From contig CAYVFI010000003.1 in assembly GCA_964450955.1 (NCBI GenBank), positions 124,001-188,000 of the forward strand: a DNA stretch of 64,000 nucleotides, given 5' to 3'. Shown here piece by piece: positions 17,784 to 27,334 of this stretch; position 1 is the first letter of the stretch; the number at the start of each line of letters is the position of its first letter. Made by a program: the position numbers and the translations under genes. The notes beneath the pieces are model-generated. The model made no database searches. It saw only the letters and a list, made by a program, of their open reading frames with translations, and had not been told where the DNA came from. This stretch comes from CAYNWT01 sp964450955. GTDB lineage: Bacteria > Planctomycetota > Planctomycetia > Planctomycetales > Planctomycetaceae.

Positions 17784-18509
17784 TTAGCCTTTGAAGATAC
17801 CTTCGCCGGCAACAAGCCCGTCTTTCATGTAGATCTGTCGTTTGGCAATCTCGGCCACGTTGTCTTCGTGAGTCACCATGATGATGGTTCGGCCTTCTTC
17901 GTTGAGCTTCACCAACATCGCCATGATTTCGGCTTCGGTCTTCGAATCCAGGTTACCTGTGGGTTCGTCAGCAAGGATGATTTCAGGGTCATTCACCAAT
18001 GCTCTGGCAATCGCAACGCGCTGCTGCTGACCACCAGACAATTGGAACGGGCGGTGGTCCATTCTGTCACCCAGGCCAACCATCTCGCCAAGGTGTTCGC
18101 AGAACTTTCGGTCCTTACTGGTAATTGGCGGGTAGCCATCGCGGTAGTGCAGTGGGACCTCAATGTTTTCAAGAACCGTGAACTGCGGAATCAGGTTGTA
18201 AGACTGGAAAATGAACCCAATCAGCTTATTGCGGATGTTGGACAGTTCGTTGTCAGTCAGTGTCGAAACGTCGTAGCCACCAAGAATGTACTTGCCGGTC
18301 GTCGGTCGGTCCAAGGCTCCCAGCAGGTTCAACAGTGTGCTTTTGCCGCTTCCTGACGAACCCATGATGGCCACGAAGTCTCCTTTCGGAAAATCCAGCG
18401 ACACACCATTCAGCGCCTTCACCAGGACCGTCCCAAGATCGTAGTGCTTGTGTAGCTCAACGACCTGTGCGGCAAGGTCGGTTTCAATTTTCTTGGCTGT
18501 TGAGGGCAA
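17784..18509 (-). CDS. ABC transporter ATP-binding protein, MacB/LolD type
   Basis: A 241-residue ATPase with Walker A GSSGSGKS at 50-57, Q-loop region GFIFQSYNLIPQ, signature LSGGQQQRVAIARAL, Walker B IILADEPTG and the switch His in MVTHE. The Q-loop sequence and length place it in the LolD/MacB/FtsE branch. It powers the adjacent permease. It begins 50 bp after the adaptor stop and is followed without gap by the permease, so all are one operon. Confidence 0.95.
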   Translation of the reverse strand: MPSTAKKIETDLAAQVVELHKHYDLGTVLVKALNGVSLDFPKGDFVAIMGSSGSGKSTLLNLLGALDRPTTGKYILGGYDVSTLTDNELSNIRNKLIGFIFQSYNLIPQFTVLENIEVPLHYRDGYPPITSKDRKFCEHLGEMVGLGDRMDHRPFQLSGGQQQRVAIARALVNDPEIILADEPTGNLDSKTEAEIMAMLVKLNEEGRTIIMVTHEDNVAEIAKRQIYMKDGLVAGEGIFKG

Positions 18510-18559
18510 TGGAGGCTCAATCGAAAAAGTGCATCTGTGCTGTCAGGCGTCGCTGAAGC

Positions 18560-20692
18560 CTACCGCTGGTATTTTTTCATCGCTTCTTTGAACTCATCCA
18601 GGCTGACTGAGCCATCGCCATCAGCATCGCTGGCCATCATGCGACCGCTTGTATCTTCGTCAGCGGTGATTTTTCCGTCAGCGTTTTTGTCAACGCGTTC
18701 GAAGATCTTCGCGGGGTCAAAGCCACCGCCACCGCCACCCGCACCACTTGGGCGTCCGCCGCCGCTGGCACCGGGCCGTCCGCCGCTGGCTTTCGCTTTG
18801 CCGCCGCTGGCTTTCGCTTTGCCGCCGCCGGCTTTCCATTTACCAGCACCGCCGTTCTTGACACCAGCGCCAGGCTTCTTCTTATTCCGGGCTTCGGCTT
18901 CCTGGGTCAACTTGTCTTCGAGTTCGGAGATCTCGTCTGAGAAGTGAGTTCGTGGGTTCAGGATGACTTTCTCGCCTTCTTTGACGCCATCCAGAACCTC
19001 CATGAATTCGTCGTTTGAATCGCCAATCGTCAGCTCACGGCGTACGCCGCCAGTTGGTTCCAGTATGTAGGCGAAGTACTTACCCATCATGTTCATGGCA
19101 GCCTGAACAGGAATCTGCAGGACGTCTTCCGATCGCTGTTGAACAATGATGCGCAGTTCTGCGTTCATGCCGGGCCGCAGTTCACGAACCATCTTTTCTT
19201 CGTCGGTGATGCGGATGACCGCTTCGTATTCTTTGAGATCGGTGTTCGGCCAGCTACCAGGTACCGGCACAGAAGAAACAGTCTCCAGTACACCGTGGTA
19301 AACGATGCCCGGCAAGGCATCGATTTCGATCTCAACGGGCAGCCCGGTTTCAATGCGACTGATTTTTGACTCGTGAATGCGAGCGTCCACTTTCATGAAG
19401 CTCAAGTCCGGCAGCTTGATAATACTTTGGCGTTCTCGAACATTCGCGCCTTCTTCGATGACAACCGGCTGGCTACCGCGCCCCCCGTTTTGCGATGCGT
19501 AAACGACCTCGCCGTCTTGTGGAGCGATCAAAGTGCACGCCTTAATCTGGCGGGCAAGTCGCTCTAATTCGTTGGATTCAACATCATAAGTCAGACTTGC
19601 TGTTTCGAGGTCAGCGACGAACTTTGCCAGTTCCGCCTGTCCCTGCAAATCGACACGCTTCGTCTCTTCCTTTGTGTCACGAGCCAGTTGCTCCAGTTCG
19701 GCGATCGTGCGGCCCTTGGTGTACGTCTCCAGCACGTTCAATTCGTCGCGTTTGGTTTTCAGGCTGATGTTCTTTTGAGAAACAGCAATTCGACGGGATT
19801 CCAGTTCGTTTTGAGCCGTGTATCCACGCCGAGCCATTCGCTTGGTGAATTCGTACTCTTCACGAGCCTGTTCAAGTTCCTGCTGGAACTGTTTCACCTC
19901 GCCCTTAATCATGTCGTACGCCTGCTGGTATTCGCCGTCGTCAGCGACGTACTTGGCTCGATCCAGTTCAGCAAGTTCTTCGTCCAACCGGGCCTTGGAC
20001 ATGTTACTGGCATTGGTGCTTTTCTGGATGTCCAGTTGCTTTTCGGCTTTGTCCAAAGACGCCTTCGCTTGCGTCACTGAGATTCGCTGCTGGCGTTCTT
20101 TATCCTCAAGTCCTGAGTAGTCCAGTTCGCAAACGACGTCGCCGCCCAGAATGTCGTCCGCTTTCACCAAGTCACCGTCCTTCACAATCACTCGGGTAAA
20201 TTCACCGATCGTGATCGAGTACGTGTGGGCCGTCCCGTTTTCTTCGGTAACAGTGATCGTTTTTTCCGAATCAGACTCGTCAGCCTTCAGCGAAACAACC
20301 CCGTCATATTCAGTCTTCACCGGGCCGGACACCTGCGTTCCTTCCGGAACGATGGACAGAATTGTCGTGCTACCTTCAACGCGATTTGTGAGCGTCGAGT
20401 TTCGCATGCTGTCGAGGGTACCCTGTTCCGTGACCATAATCCGGAACGGGGCAACCTTGGCTTCCTGAACAATAAACTGACTGAAGTCCATGTCGGCTTT
20501 CGACGTGAACAGTTCGCCAGCCTTAGCGCGCCACGACGGTATCGCCAGTACTGCTACGACGGCCAATATTCCTAAAGCGAGCAAAGTCCAAACCGCGGAA
20601 ACGCCGTTGCGCCTGTGGTGGTGCTGGAGCGATTTCTGGTCCGCGGACTGGCGGAGCTTCAGGGATGGAATCGAGCGGGAAAGTCGGTTCAT
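18560..20692 (-). CDS. HlyD/MacA-type periplasmic adaptor with C-terminal EF-hand pair
   Basis: The frame is open from 20809; ATG at 20692 (or 20707) gives about 710 residues. Order: one N-terminal membrane helix (WTLLALGILAVVAVLAI), barrel-sandwich and long coiled-coil hairpin (heavy Glu/Arg/Gln heptads), beta-barrel (VEIEIDALPG), membrane-proximal domain, then a Gly/Lys/Ala-rich linker and a C-terminal pair of EF-hands. Both loops are canonical: DKNADGKITADE (18656-18691) and DADGDGSVSLDE (18593-18628). Adaptors bridge an inner-membrane transporter and an outer-membrane channel; a calcium-binding tail is not part of MacA. The start overlaps the upstream gene by about 170 bp; the membrane helix is inside the overlap, so the overlap is real unless the upstream stop is misread. 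Confidence 0.88.
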   Translation of the reverse strand: MNRLSRSIPSLKLRQSADQKSLQHHHRRNGVSAVWTLLALGILAVVAVLAIPSWRAKAGELFTSKADMDFSQFIVQEAKVAPFRIMVTEQGTLDSMRNSTLTNRVEGSTTILSIVPEGTQVSGPVKTEYDGVVSLKADESDSEKTITVTEENGTAHTYSITIGEFTRVIVKDGDLVKADDILGGDVVCELDYSGLEDKERQQRISVTQAKASLDKAEKQLDIQKSTNASNMSKARLDEELAELDRAKYVADDGEYQQAYDMIKGEVKQFQQELEQAREEYEFTKRMARRGYTAQNELESRRIAVSQKNISLKTKRDELNVLETYTKGRTIAELEQLARDTKEETKRVDLQGQAELAKFVADLETASLTYDVESNELERLARQIKACTLIAPQDGEVVYASQNGGRGSQPVVIEEGANVRERQSIIKLPDLSFMKVDARIHESKISRIETGLPVEIEIDALPGIVYHGVLETVSSVPVPGSWPNTDLKEYEAVIRITDEEKMVRELRPGMNAELRIIVQQRSEDVLQIPVQAAMNMMGKYFAYILEPTGGVRRELTIGDSNDEFMEVLDGVKEGEKVILNPRTHFSDEISELEDKLTQEAEARNKKKPGAGVKNGGAGKWKAGGGKAKASGGKAKASGGRPGASGGGRPSGAGGGGGGFDPAKIFERVDKNADGKITADEDTSGRMMASDADGDGSVSLDEFKEAMKKYQR
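18779..18838. repeat. 21-bp tandem repeat in the adaptor linker
   Basis: The unit CCGCCGCTGGCTTTCGCTTTG occurs in tandem, with a degenerate copy on each side. It encodes the GGKAKAS repeats of the Gly-rich linker between the adaptor core and its EF-hands. In-frame 21-bp units suggest linker length may vary between strains. Confidence 0.7.
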
Positions 20693-23474
20693 CGGAAGGT
20701 TCTTCATCAGGGATGAATGGAGCGTCGGTAGGAGGTTCGCTGGAATTGAACCCCGGGTCCGGGGAAGGAGACTGCCCTTGCTGGTAGAAATTATCTTGCC
20801 AGATACCAAGTGAGTCCACCTCCATAATACCCATATCGCGATAGATGTCTAAACGGTTGACCTCATATGTGACCCAGTCACCAATAAGACTGTTTTGGGC
20901 CTGCAAGAGTGAGCCTAGGGCCTGTAGGAGGTCAAAAGCGTTGGCTTGATTGCCCCGAGACGCGTTTTGAGCGGCTGAATCATATTGTACAGCGGCCTGA
21001 CGAATGGTACGCCTGTCAATCTCTAGCTGTTGTTCTGAGACCTCCAGTTGTCGCCAACTGCTACGAATCTGAGTCTTTACCGTATCCTCAAAAGCCATGT
21101 AGTCCCGACGGGCACGCTGGTACGACACGAGTGCTTCTGCGTACGTGTTCCGTTCGTCAATCTGGTCAAGTGGGGTCGTCAGCTGGAGCCCAACGTCCAG
21201 TTGAAGTTGATCGCGCCGGAAGTTCAGACGCCGCGGAGCACCCGGGCCAGCTGTGTGTGACCCCTCAATCTGAACATCAAGTCCGCCTTCCAGGGCGTTG
21301 GCCGCGATTTCAAGCTGCCGTCGAGCGTCCATGACCTCAGCTTTGGCGTTCATCAGGTCCAACCGGTTTTCCAGCCCAACACGAACGGCCTCCTGAATCG
21401 TCGGAGTCTCTGTGCCATTTGGAAGTTTGAACTTATTGACACCAATGAGTTCAGTACGAAGTCCCGCTTGCACTACTTCCAGAGACTGAGTCGCAAACAG
21501 CATCGGTTCGCGAATCTCTCGAGCGATACTTTCAACGACTTCTGTCAGTTCCTCAATGGACGCTTCTTCGTTTTCGTCGATGTCCAGTCGTGTGCGAAGG
21601 CTCTTGTCGAACACGTCGCTAAGTTCGTCCAACTGGATTATTCCATCTCCGTTGCCATCCAGTTTTTGGAACGCCACTTCAGCCGAGCCCCCTTCAACGA
21701 TTGCCTTGAGGGTCTCAAGGTCTCGAACCGCTGCTTCGAACTCAGACTGAGCAACTCGGTACAGTCGCTTGTCTCGCCGCAGGTCTTTTCGCACCCGGTC
21801 GATCTCTTCCTCACTGGTGAACTCCCGTTGGCCGCTGATGCCGGATCGACCAGATTCAATCAAGCCTTCCACAGGATCAAACTCAGCCAGGACATCATCA
21901 AGTCCCTTGTCTTCGACCTCTCCTGCCAGTCTGTCCAGCTCACGAATTAGCCGGACGACTGCATCGAAGTCAGCCGGGGCATCAAGGGGGCGATCCACAA
22001 TTTGAAGAGTATCAGTCAAGCTGGCTTCGACTTCGCTTAGGTCCGGGTCGATTAGTTCGAACGGTTCCAGCAGCGATGTGTCAATTTCCAGATTGATGTC
22101 AGGCGGGAGACCCAGCTGAGTCTTGAACGCATCTTGCAGATCCTGCAGCACACGTTCCTGAGCACGCAGTGTGTTTTCAGCGTTGCTAAGGTTTGTCAGC
22201 AACTGCAACGCACTTTGACTGGTTGGATCATTTCCCTCACCCGCGAACTCAACAATTAGCGCTGCTGCACGCTGGTACTCAGGGTCATCGCTGATTGCCA
22301 GCAATGCGTCCGATTCCGCATCGGTAATCGACTGGTCTCGCCAGAACAGGAAGCCGTCGTCGTCGTCGTAGACCACTCGGCCCTCAAGTGATTCCGGAAT
22401 CTCGAAATCATCGGGTAGTCGTCTAAGTGCGGCCGATGTTTGGAATGGTTTTCGTCCGTCTCGAACTCGCTGAATCTCGATCTGGGTTTGCAGCCGGTCA
22501 ATATTGCTCAACTGGTTCGATACAACTTGTCGTTGTTGCAGGATTTGAAGGAAGCTGCTGGCGGTGTCAGCGAAAAACGATCGACGGAACCGTGCAAGGT
22601 CACGCGTTGTGTACAGCACGTTTCGTTCGGCTTGCGTTAGTCCTTCCATGGCTACATGACGCCCCGCTCCGAACAGCAGCGGCTGAACCAGACTGAAGGC
22701 GATGTCACTGGCTGATCCTCTTGTCTGGTTGTTCGTCCCGAAGATCCACATCGTGCTGTTTGCAATTTCCAATGCCCACTGCCCACCCGCCGGCAGTAGC
22801 TGCGTTAAGCCCAGGTTGCTGGTACCGGTGCTGTACGTCGTGGAGGCGCGTCCTGATCGCGGAAATGGTGGGGCGCCGGTTACGTTGGAGCTTAGCGTAC
22901 TTGAGATTCCCGTAGTCGGTTCCAGATAACGCACACCAAACTGGAACCGCTGAAACGTCAGATCCAATGCACTCAGGTAAAGATCTTCAATCTCTGACTG
23001 ATAGTCGCGACTGTGGATATAGGACAGCTCGATCGCTTCCTGCAGCGTAATCGAACTTAACTCAACTGATGAATGTGCCTGAGCCGGATCGACTTGCCCG
23101 GTTTCGTCCAGGCTTATCCCAAACGCGTCCAGCCACTGCGGGTTCTCCATGGTGAACGTTTCACCGAATTTGTGCCAGCTTTTGTAGCCCCTCATTCCGT
23201 TGGCACAGCGCATGTACTCACTTGCGGCCGGGTCGTCCGGCGGCAGCGGCTTGCAGTCCGGGTCGTACGGGTCATAGAAGCGACTCCGTGCGTCGGGAAC
23301 AATGTTGACGTCCGGCAGGAGCCAGCGTTCGTCCGTTTGCTTTTCGGCGATGGCTTCGTAGGTATCACGATCCGCCTGCTCACGCCAAAACTTGCGAGAA
23401 CAACCTGGTCCGACCACGAGCGAAACAATCGTGACCCAAACCGAAAAGCGATGAATTGATCGACTATGTAGCAT
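20523..23474 (-). CDS. TolC-family outer-membrane lipoprotein with inserted EF-hand
   Basis: ATG at 23474 is preferred over TTG at 23486. Residues 1-25 form a lipoprotein signal ending VGPGC (Cys25). The 983-residue protein is about twice the usual TolC length. The second half has outer-membrane-factor helices (GLENRLDLMNAKAEVMDARRQ; QLQLDVGLQLTTPLD). The long insert between the two repeats holds a canonical EF-hand loop DGNGDGIIQLDE (21624-21659, about residues 606-617) and a degenerate second loop (DIDENEEASIEE). A Pro/Glu-rich C-terminus runs into the adaptor gene. It forms the outer-membrane channel of the tripartite system encoded downstream. Confidence 0.87.
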   Translation of the reverse strand: MLHSRSIHRFSVWVTIVSLVVGPGCSRKFWREQADRDTYEAIAEKQTDERWLLPDVNIVPDARSRFYDPYDPDCKPLPPDDPAASEYMRCANGMRGYKSWHKFGETFTMENPQWLDAFGISLDETGQVDPAQAHSSVELSSITLQEAIELSYIHSRDYQSEIEDLYLSALDLTFQRFQFGVRYLEPTTGISSTLSSNVTGAPPFPRSGRASTTYSTGTSNLGLTQLLPAGGQWALEIANSTMWIFGTNNQTRGSASDIAFSLVQPLLFGAGRHVAMEGLTQAERNVLYTTRDLARFRRSFFADTASSFLQILQQRQVVSNQLSNIDRLQTQIEIQRVRDGRKPFQTSAALRRLPDDFEIPESLEGRVVYDDDDGFLFWRDQSITDAESDALLAISDDPEYQRAAALIVEFAGEGNDPTSQSALQLLTNLSNAENTLRAQERVLQDLQDAFKTQLGLPPDINLEIDTSLLEPFELIDPDLSEVEASLTDTLQIVDRPLDAPADFDAVVRLIRELDRLAGEVEDKGLDDVLAEFDPVEGLIESGRSGISGQREFTSEEEIDRVRKDLRRDKRLYRVAQSEFEAAVRDLETLKAIVEGGSAEVAFQKLDGNGDGIIQLDELSDVFDKSLRTRLDIDENEEASIEELTEVVESIAREIREPMLFATQSLEVVQAGLRTELIGVNKFKLPNGTETPTIQEAVRVGLENRLDLMNAKAEVMDARRQLEIAANALEGGLDVQIEGSHTAGPGAPRRLNFRRDQLQLDVGLQLTTPLDQIDERNTYAEALVSYQRARRDYMAFEDTVKTQIRSSWRQLEVSEQQLEIDRRTIRQAAVQYDSAAQNASRGNQANAFDLLQALGSLLQAQNSLIGDWVTYEVNRLDIYRDMGIMEVDSLGIWQDNFYQQGQSPSPDPGFNSSEPPTDAPFIPDEEPSDEPTFPLDSIPEAPPVRGPEIAPAPPQAQRRFRGLDFARFRNIGRRSSTGDTVVAR

Positions 23475-23551
23475 CAATCTGTCCAACAGAAAGAAAGAAC
23501 GCAGTGGCTTCTTCGAACACGCCGTGTTCGAAGCGGGGAACGCACAGCCGC

Positions 23552-24205
23552 TTAAGCAGCTCGACGTTGTTCGAACGACTTCTCTTCGTCACTGGAAAGC
23601 AACGAAACGCTGGAAGTGCGGTTGGCCAGGTGATCGGCCAAAGTTGACAACAGAATGTTGCAACGTTGCAGTTCGACTTCCGTGAAACCTTTCAACATGC
23701 TGTGACACCGTCGGCCACGCACCTGGTTCACGGAATCCAGCATCTCACGACCAGACTCGGTCAATGTGAGAACGCGGCGTCGTCGATCGTTCGGGGCCGG
23801 CTCGCGTTTCAGCAAACCGTCGGCGGCCATTCGGTCGCACAAAGTGCTTACACTGGATTCTGACTGGCACAGCTCGCGAGCAAGCGCCCGTTGCGAACTG
23901 CCGTTAGAACCGCTGTCCCGCAGAAAGCTAAGCACAGTGCAGCGGACGTCGCTTAGTCCGAACTCAGTCAGCTGCTCAGACAACGCGCCTCGCAGGACAT
24001 GAGCCGAACGTAAAAGACTGGCGACGAATCGTTCTGCCAGTTGTTCTGACTGTCGCTGAGCGTTGTGTTCGGGCCAGGCGGTTTCCGTGCGGCCCGCGAC
24101 TCGCGAACCAGCATCGCCTGAACGATCGAACGGAACGGCCTGTGGCGATGTCGAATGATCACGCACAGTATGAGGCGACAGTCGCGGTTGGGTCGGGTGC
24201 GACAT
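23552..24205 (-). CDS. MarR-family transcriptional regulator
   Basis: A 217-residue protein with about 65 residues of disordered N-terminus before a MarR winged helix-turn-helix: LSDVRCTVLSFLRD, recognition region ARELCQSESSVSTLCDRM, wing EPAPNDRRRRVLTLTESG. The ATG has a good GGAG ribosome site (24212-24215) 6 nt upstream. It is the first gene of the minus-strand efflux operon, followed by the outer-membrane factor 77 bp on, so it probably senses a transported compound and represses its own operon. The N-terminal extension is unusual for MarR. Confidence 0.92.
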   Translation of the reverse strand: MSHPTQPRLSPHTVRDHSTSPQAVPFDRSGDAGSRVAGRTETAWPEHNAQRQSEQLAERFVASLLRSAHVLRGALSEQLTEFGLSDVRCTVLSFLRDSGSNGSSQRALARELCQSESSVSTLCDRMAADGLLKREPAPNDRRRRVLTLTESGREMLDSVNQVRGRRCHSMLKGFTEVELQRCNILLSTLADHLANRTSSVSLLSSDEEKSFEQRRAA

Positions 24206-24498
24206 CCTTGTCTCCAGGGTTTGAGTTTTAAATTAATGGTTGAGAACAGTGGCTGTCGCCCGTTTGCTCTTCCGTGGCAAAGTAGGCAGACTGTTCCGAT
24301 TGCAACGACAGCAATGAAACCGCGTGTTCCACACCATCGTCGCAGTCATAATTTCGTCGGCGAAACGTTCGCGCCTGAAGGTTATGTCAGCATCAAAGCA
24401 CACCAGTGCGACAAGTATGACAACCGGCCCAAACCTATCGTTACGTCCGCAAAGGTTTACCTAGCTTCACGAACCGGAACAGCCGGAGGAACCAGACC
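24206..24498. promoter_or_regulatory. Divergent control region, efflux operon / sulfatase
   Basis: A 293-bp divergent gap. An AT-rich patch (GAGTTTTAAATTAAT, 24223-24237), containing the small palindromes TTTAAA and ATTAAT and flanked by GTTTGAG/GTTGAG copies, lies 20-40 bp before marR and is the most plausible promoter/MarR operator area. The sulfatase has a strong GGAGGA site at 24485-24490. Exact boxes are not assigned. Confidence 0.4.
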
Positions 24499-25905
24499 AT
24501 GACCACAACTTCGCGCGCCGTGCTGGCGTTTGTTTTGTTTGCCACTATTCAACCAGGCTCTCTGAACGCGGCCGACCAACCGAACTTCGTGATGATCTTC
24601 GCCGATGACCTTGGCTACGGTGATCTGAGTTGCTTTGGCCATCCATCAATCCGCACACCCAACCTGGATCGCATGGCCGCCGAAGGCATGCGGTTCACTC
24701 AGTTCTATTCAGCGTCAGCCGTATGCACTCCCAGCCGAGCGGCATTAATGACCGGCCGCCTTCCAATCCGCAGTGGAATGTGCAGCGACAAACGACGAGT
24801 GCTATTCCCGGATTCATCCGGCGGCATGCCAAAATCAGAAGTTACCATCGCCGAAGCATTGAAGAAGGTCGGCTATCAAACCGCCTGTTTCGGCAAATGG
24901 CACTTAGGGCACCTGCCGCAGTTTCTTCCCACCAACAACGGCTTCGATACCTACTTCGGCATTCCTTACTCAAACGATATGGATCGTCTCAACGACGCGC
25001 CACGGGGCATGAAAGCATTTTGGAACCCAAAGGTGAAATACTGGAACGTACCGCTCATGCGCGATTTGGACGTGGCTGAGCGACCTGCCGACCAAACCAC
25101 CATCACAAAGCGGTACACCGAAGAAGCGATCAAATTCATCAAGCAGCAAAACGGCAAGAATCCGTTTTACATCTACCTGCCTCACAGTCTCCCACACGTA
25201 CCGCTTTTCCGATCGACTAAGTTTGAAGGCCACAGTCGAGCCGGCCTGTACGGCGACGTGATTGAAGAGATCGATTGGAGTGTCGGACAGATTTTGCAAA
25301 CGCTGCGTGATTTGAAAATTGACAACAACACATTGGTATTCTTTTGCAGCGACAACGGTCCCTGGCTGACATTTAAAGACCACGGTGGCACCGCTGGCCT
25401 GCTGAAGAACGGCAAAGGCACCACATGGGAAGGCGGCATGCGAGAACCAACCATCGCGTGGAACCCAGGCAAGGTGCCCGCCGGCGTCGTCACCCCTGAA
25501 CTCGGCTGCACCATGGACATCTATACGACGTTCATCAAAGCCGCGGGCGGTGACGTTCCTGACGACCGGATCGTCGATGGAGTCGACCTGTCTCCACTTC
25601 TGTTCGAAAACAAAAACAGCCCGCGCGATCACATGTTTTACTACCGCGGAACTCGAATCATGGCCGTCCGCCAGGGCGCATGGAAAGCGCACTACATCAC
25701 GCAGGACTCGTACGTGAAGGGTTCGAATATCGCAACACCCCACGACCCACCGCTGCTCTACAACCTGGAAATCGACCCCTCCGAACGATTCAACGTTGCC
25801 GCGAAGAACCCGGAAGTTCTCGCCAGCATCCAGCAGCTAAAAGACGACCACATCGCCAAACGAAAATCCGCTCCATCGCAACTGGAGTCCCGCATCAAGA
25901 AGTAG
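24499..25905 (+). CDS. Secreted formylglycine-dependent sulfatase
   Basis: A 468-residue arylsulfatase-like enzyme. A signal peptide of about 24 residues (VLAFVLFATIQPGSLNA) is followed by the metal site MIFADDLGYGDLSCFG and the sulfatase signature CTPSRAALMTGR, where Cys76 is the residue converted to formylglycine. GKWHLG and SDNGPW motifs complete the active site. It would hydrolyse sulfate esters, probably of algal polysaccharides, in the periplasm. Many planctomycetes carry dozens of such genes. The substrate cannot be told. Oxidation of Cys76 needs a formylglycine-generating enzyme not seen here. Confidence 0.95.
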   Translation: MTTTSRAVLAFVLFATIQPGSLNAADQPNFVMIFADDLGYGDLSCFGHPSIRTPNLDRMAAEGMRFTQFYSASAVCTPSRAALMTGRLPIRSGMCSDKRRVLFPDSSGGMPKSEVTIAEALKKVGYQTACFGKWHLGHLPQFLPTNNGFDTYFGIPYSNDMDRLNDAPRGMKAFWNPKVKYWNVPLMRDLDVAERPADQTTITKRYTEEAIKFIKQQNGKNPFYIYLPHSLPHVPLFRSTKFEGHSRAGLYGDVIEEIDWSVGQILQTLRDLKIDNNTLVFFCSDNGPWLTFKDHGGTAGLLKNGKGTTWEGGMREPTIAWNPGKVPAGVVTPELGCTMDIYTTFIKAAGGDVPDDRIVDGVDLSPLLFENKNSPRDHMFYYRGTRIMAVRQGAWKAHYITQDSYVKGSNIATPHDPPLLYNLEIDPSERFNVAAKNPEVLASIQQLKDDHIAKRKSAPSQLESRIKK

Positions 25906-25990
25906 CGCGCTTGCCTGGCGGTGTCTGAGGCAGACTTGTCGGCTGATCAGGATTGTTGGACCTGTTCTTCGATCACGCCGGAAGAAAATC

Positions 25991-26011
25991 CTCAGCACCG
26001 TGAATGCTGAG
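25991..26011 (+). terminator. Candidate hairpin after the sulfatase gene
   Basis: CTCAGCA-CCGTGAA-TGCTGAG, a 7-bp perfect stem, then TTGCTTG. It lies about 85 bp after the stop. No proper T-tract, so the terminator reading is tentative. Confidence 0.35.
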
Positions 26012-26132
26012 TTGCTTGCGAAAGGTAAGGGTGACTGCCCTTTGTTGCTATCTAATTGGAACGCCCACTTGCTGGATTAATTAAAAGCGGACATGATATC
26101 TAAACGTCCTCCCTGGTGACTGAAAGAATACC

Positions 26133-27257
26133 GTGACAGACGCTCCCTCGCCGCTCCGCAGTCAGTACACGACCAACCTGCCGCAGATCCTGTCCGAGTT
26201 GGCATCAACGCTTATTGTTACGACTTACCAGGCGGGGAAAGTCGTCCTGCTGCGAAACGACGAAGGCGCGTTGAATACGCACTTCCGGATTCTTAGCAAA
26301 CCGATGGGCCTGGCGATCGAAAACGGTCGGCTGGCCATTGGTACGTCCAGCGGCGTCATCGAATATCACGACGTCCCGGCGGCGGCTCCTCGATTAAAAC
26401 CCGAAGGTAAGCACGACGCCGCATGGATACCTCGACGTGAAAATGTCACGGGCAACGTGCAGATTCACGAGATGGCGTGGGTGACAGAAGATCCAAAACG
26501 TGACGACCCACCCGAACTATGGTTCGTCAATACGGCGTTCTCCTGCCTGGCGACACGCAGCAATGAATATAGTTTCGAACCACGCTGGCGACCAAAGTGG
26601 GTCTCCGCGTTGGCTCCCGGCGATCGCTGCCACTTAAACGGTCTGGCCGAAGTGGATGGTCGAGTGAAGTATGTCACGGCTCTCGGCGAAACCGACACCA
26701 CCGGCGGCTGGCGCGAGAACAAGCGTGACGGTGGATTATTAATCGATGTGGACTCCCACGAAATCATCACGCGCGGTCTGTCGATGCCGCACTCGCCGCG
26801 GTGGTATCGAGACAAGTTGTGGATTCTGAACTCGGGTGAGGGTGGATTTGGGACCATTGACCTGGCGACCGGAAAGTATGAAGAAATCGCGCAGCTGGAT
26901 GGGTTTACTCGAGGCTTATGTTTCGCCGGGCCGCTGGCATTCATCGGCCTCTCGCAGGTTCGTGAGAGCGCGGTGTTTAGTGGTATTCCGCTGGTCGAAC
27001 GTCTGAAAGAAAGTGAAAGCCGCGAGTGTGGCGTTGTCGCTGTTAATATCGAAACCGGGAACACGGTCGGATTTGTTCGGTTCGAAGACGCGGTTCAGGA
27101 AATCTTCGCCGTGGGGCTGTTGGCCGGAAATCGGTTCCCCGATTTGGTGCATGACGATCCTGATATCGTGGCTTCGTCTTACGTGCTGCCCGATGCCGCA
27201 CTAAATGACGTGCCCGACGATTTGCGTGCTGACATCAGCGACCAGGACGCTTCTTGA
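26133..27257 (+). CDS. TIGR03032-family protein
   Basis: A 374-residue protein starting with GTG. It matches the TIGR03032 family from its opening (LASTLIVTTYQAGKVVLLR) through HLNGLAEVDGRVKYVTALGETD and LWILNSGEGGFGTID to the C-terminal GLSQVRESAVFSGIP. The repeated short beta segments suggest a propeller-like fold. No signal peptide is visible. The family is uncharacterised; members occur in planctomycetes, cyanobacteria and proteobacteria, often in glycan or secondary-metabolism contexts. The gene end overlaps the open frame of the following hydrolase, whose true start is 78 bp further on. Confidence 0.85.
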   Translation: MTDAPSPLRSQYTTNLPQILSELASTLIVTTYQAGKVVLLRNDEGALNTHFRILSKPMGLAIENGRLAIGTSSGVIEYHDVPAAAPRLKPEGKHDAAWIPRRENVTGNVQIHEMAWVTEDPKRDDPPELWFVNTAFSCLATRSNEYSFEPRWRPKWVSALAPGDRCHLNGLAEVDGRVKYVTALGETDTTGGWRENKRDGGLLIDVDSHEIITRGLSMPHSPRWYRDKLWILNSGEGGFGTIDLATGKYEEIAQLDGFTRGLCFAGPLAFIGLSQVRESAVFSGIPLVERLKESESRECGVVAVNIETGNTVGFVRFEDAVQEIFAVGLLAGNRFPDLVHDDPDIVASSYVLPDAALNDVPDDLRADISDQDAS

Positions 27258-27334
27258 CTGACCGCAAGGCTTCTACCCGGCGGAAGGCAATCCGGCTACA
27301 GTTTGCCCGCGGGCACATCACCGGAACTGATAAG

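Noticed and set aside
17709..18356. 215-residue plus-strand ORF opposite the ABC ATPase
   Set aside because: Antisense to intact Walker motifs; His/Phe/Val-rich shadow.
24970..25743. 257-residue minus-strand ORF opposite the sulfatase
   Set aside because: Antisense shadow of a well-supported sulfatase gene, no recognisable motif.
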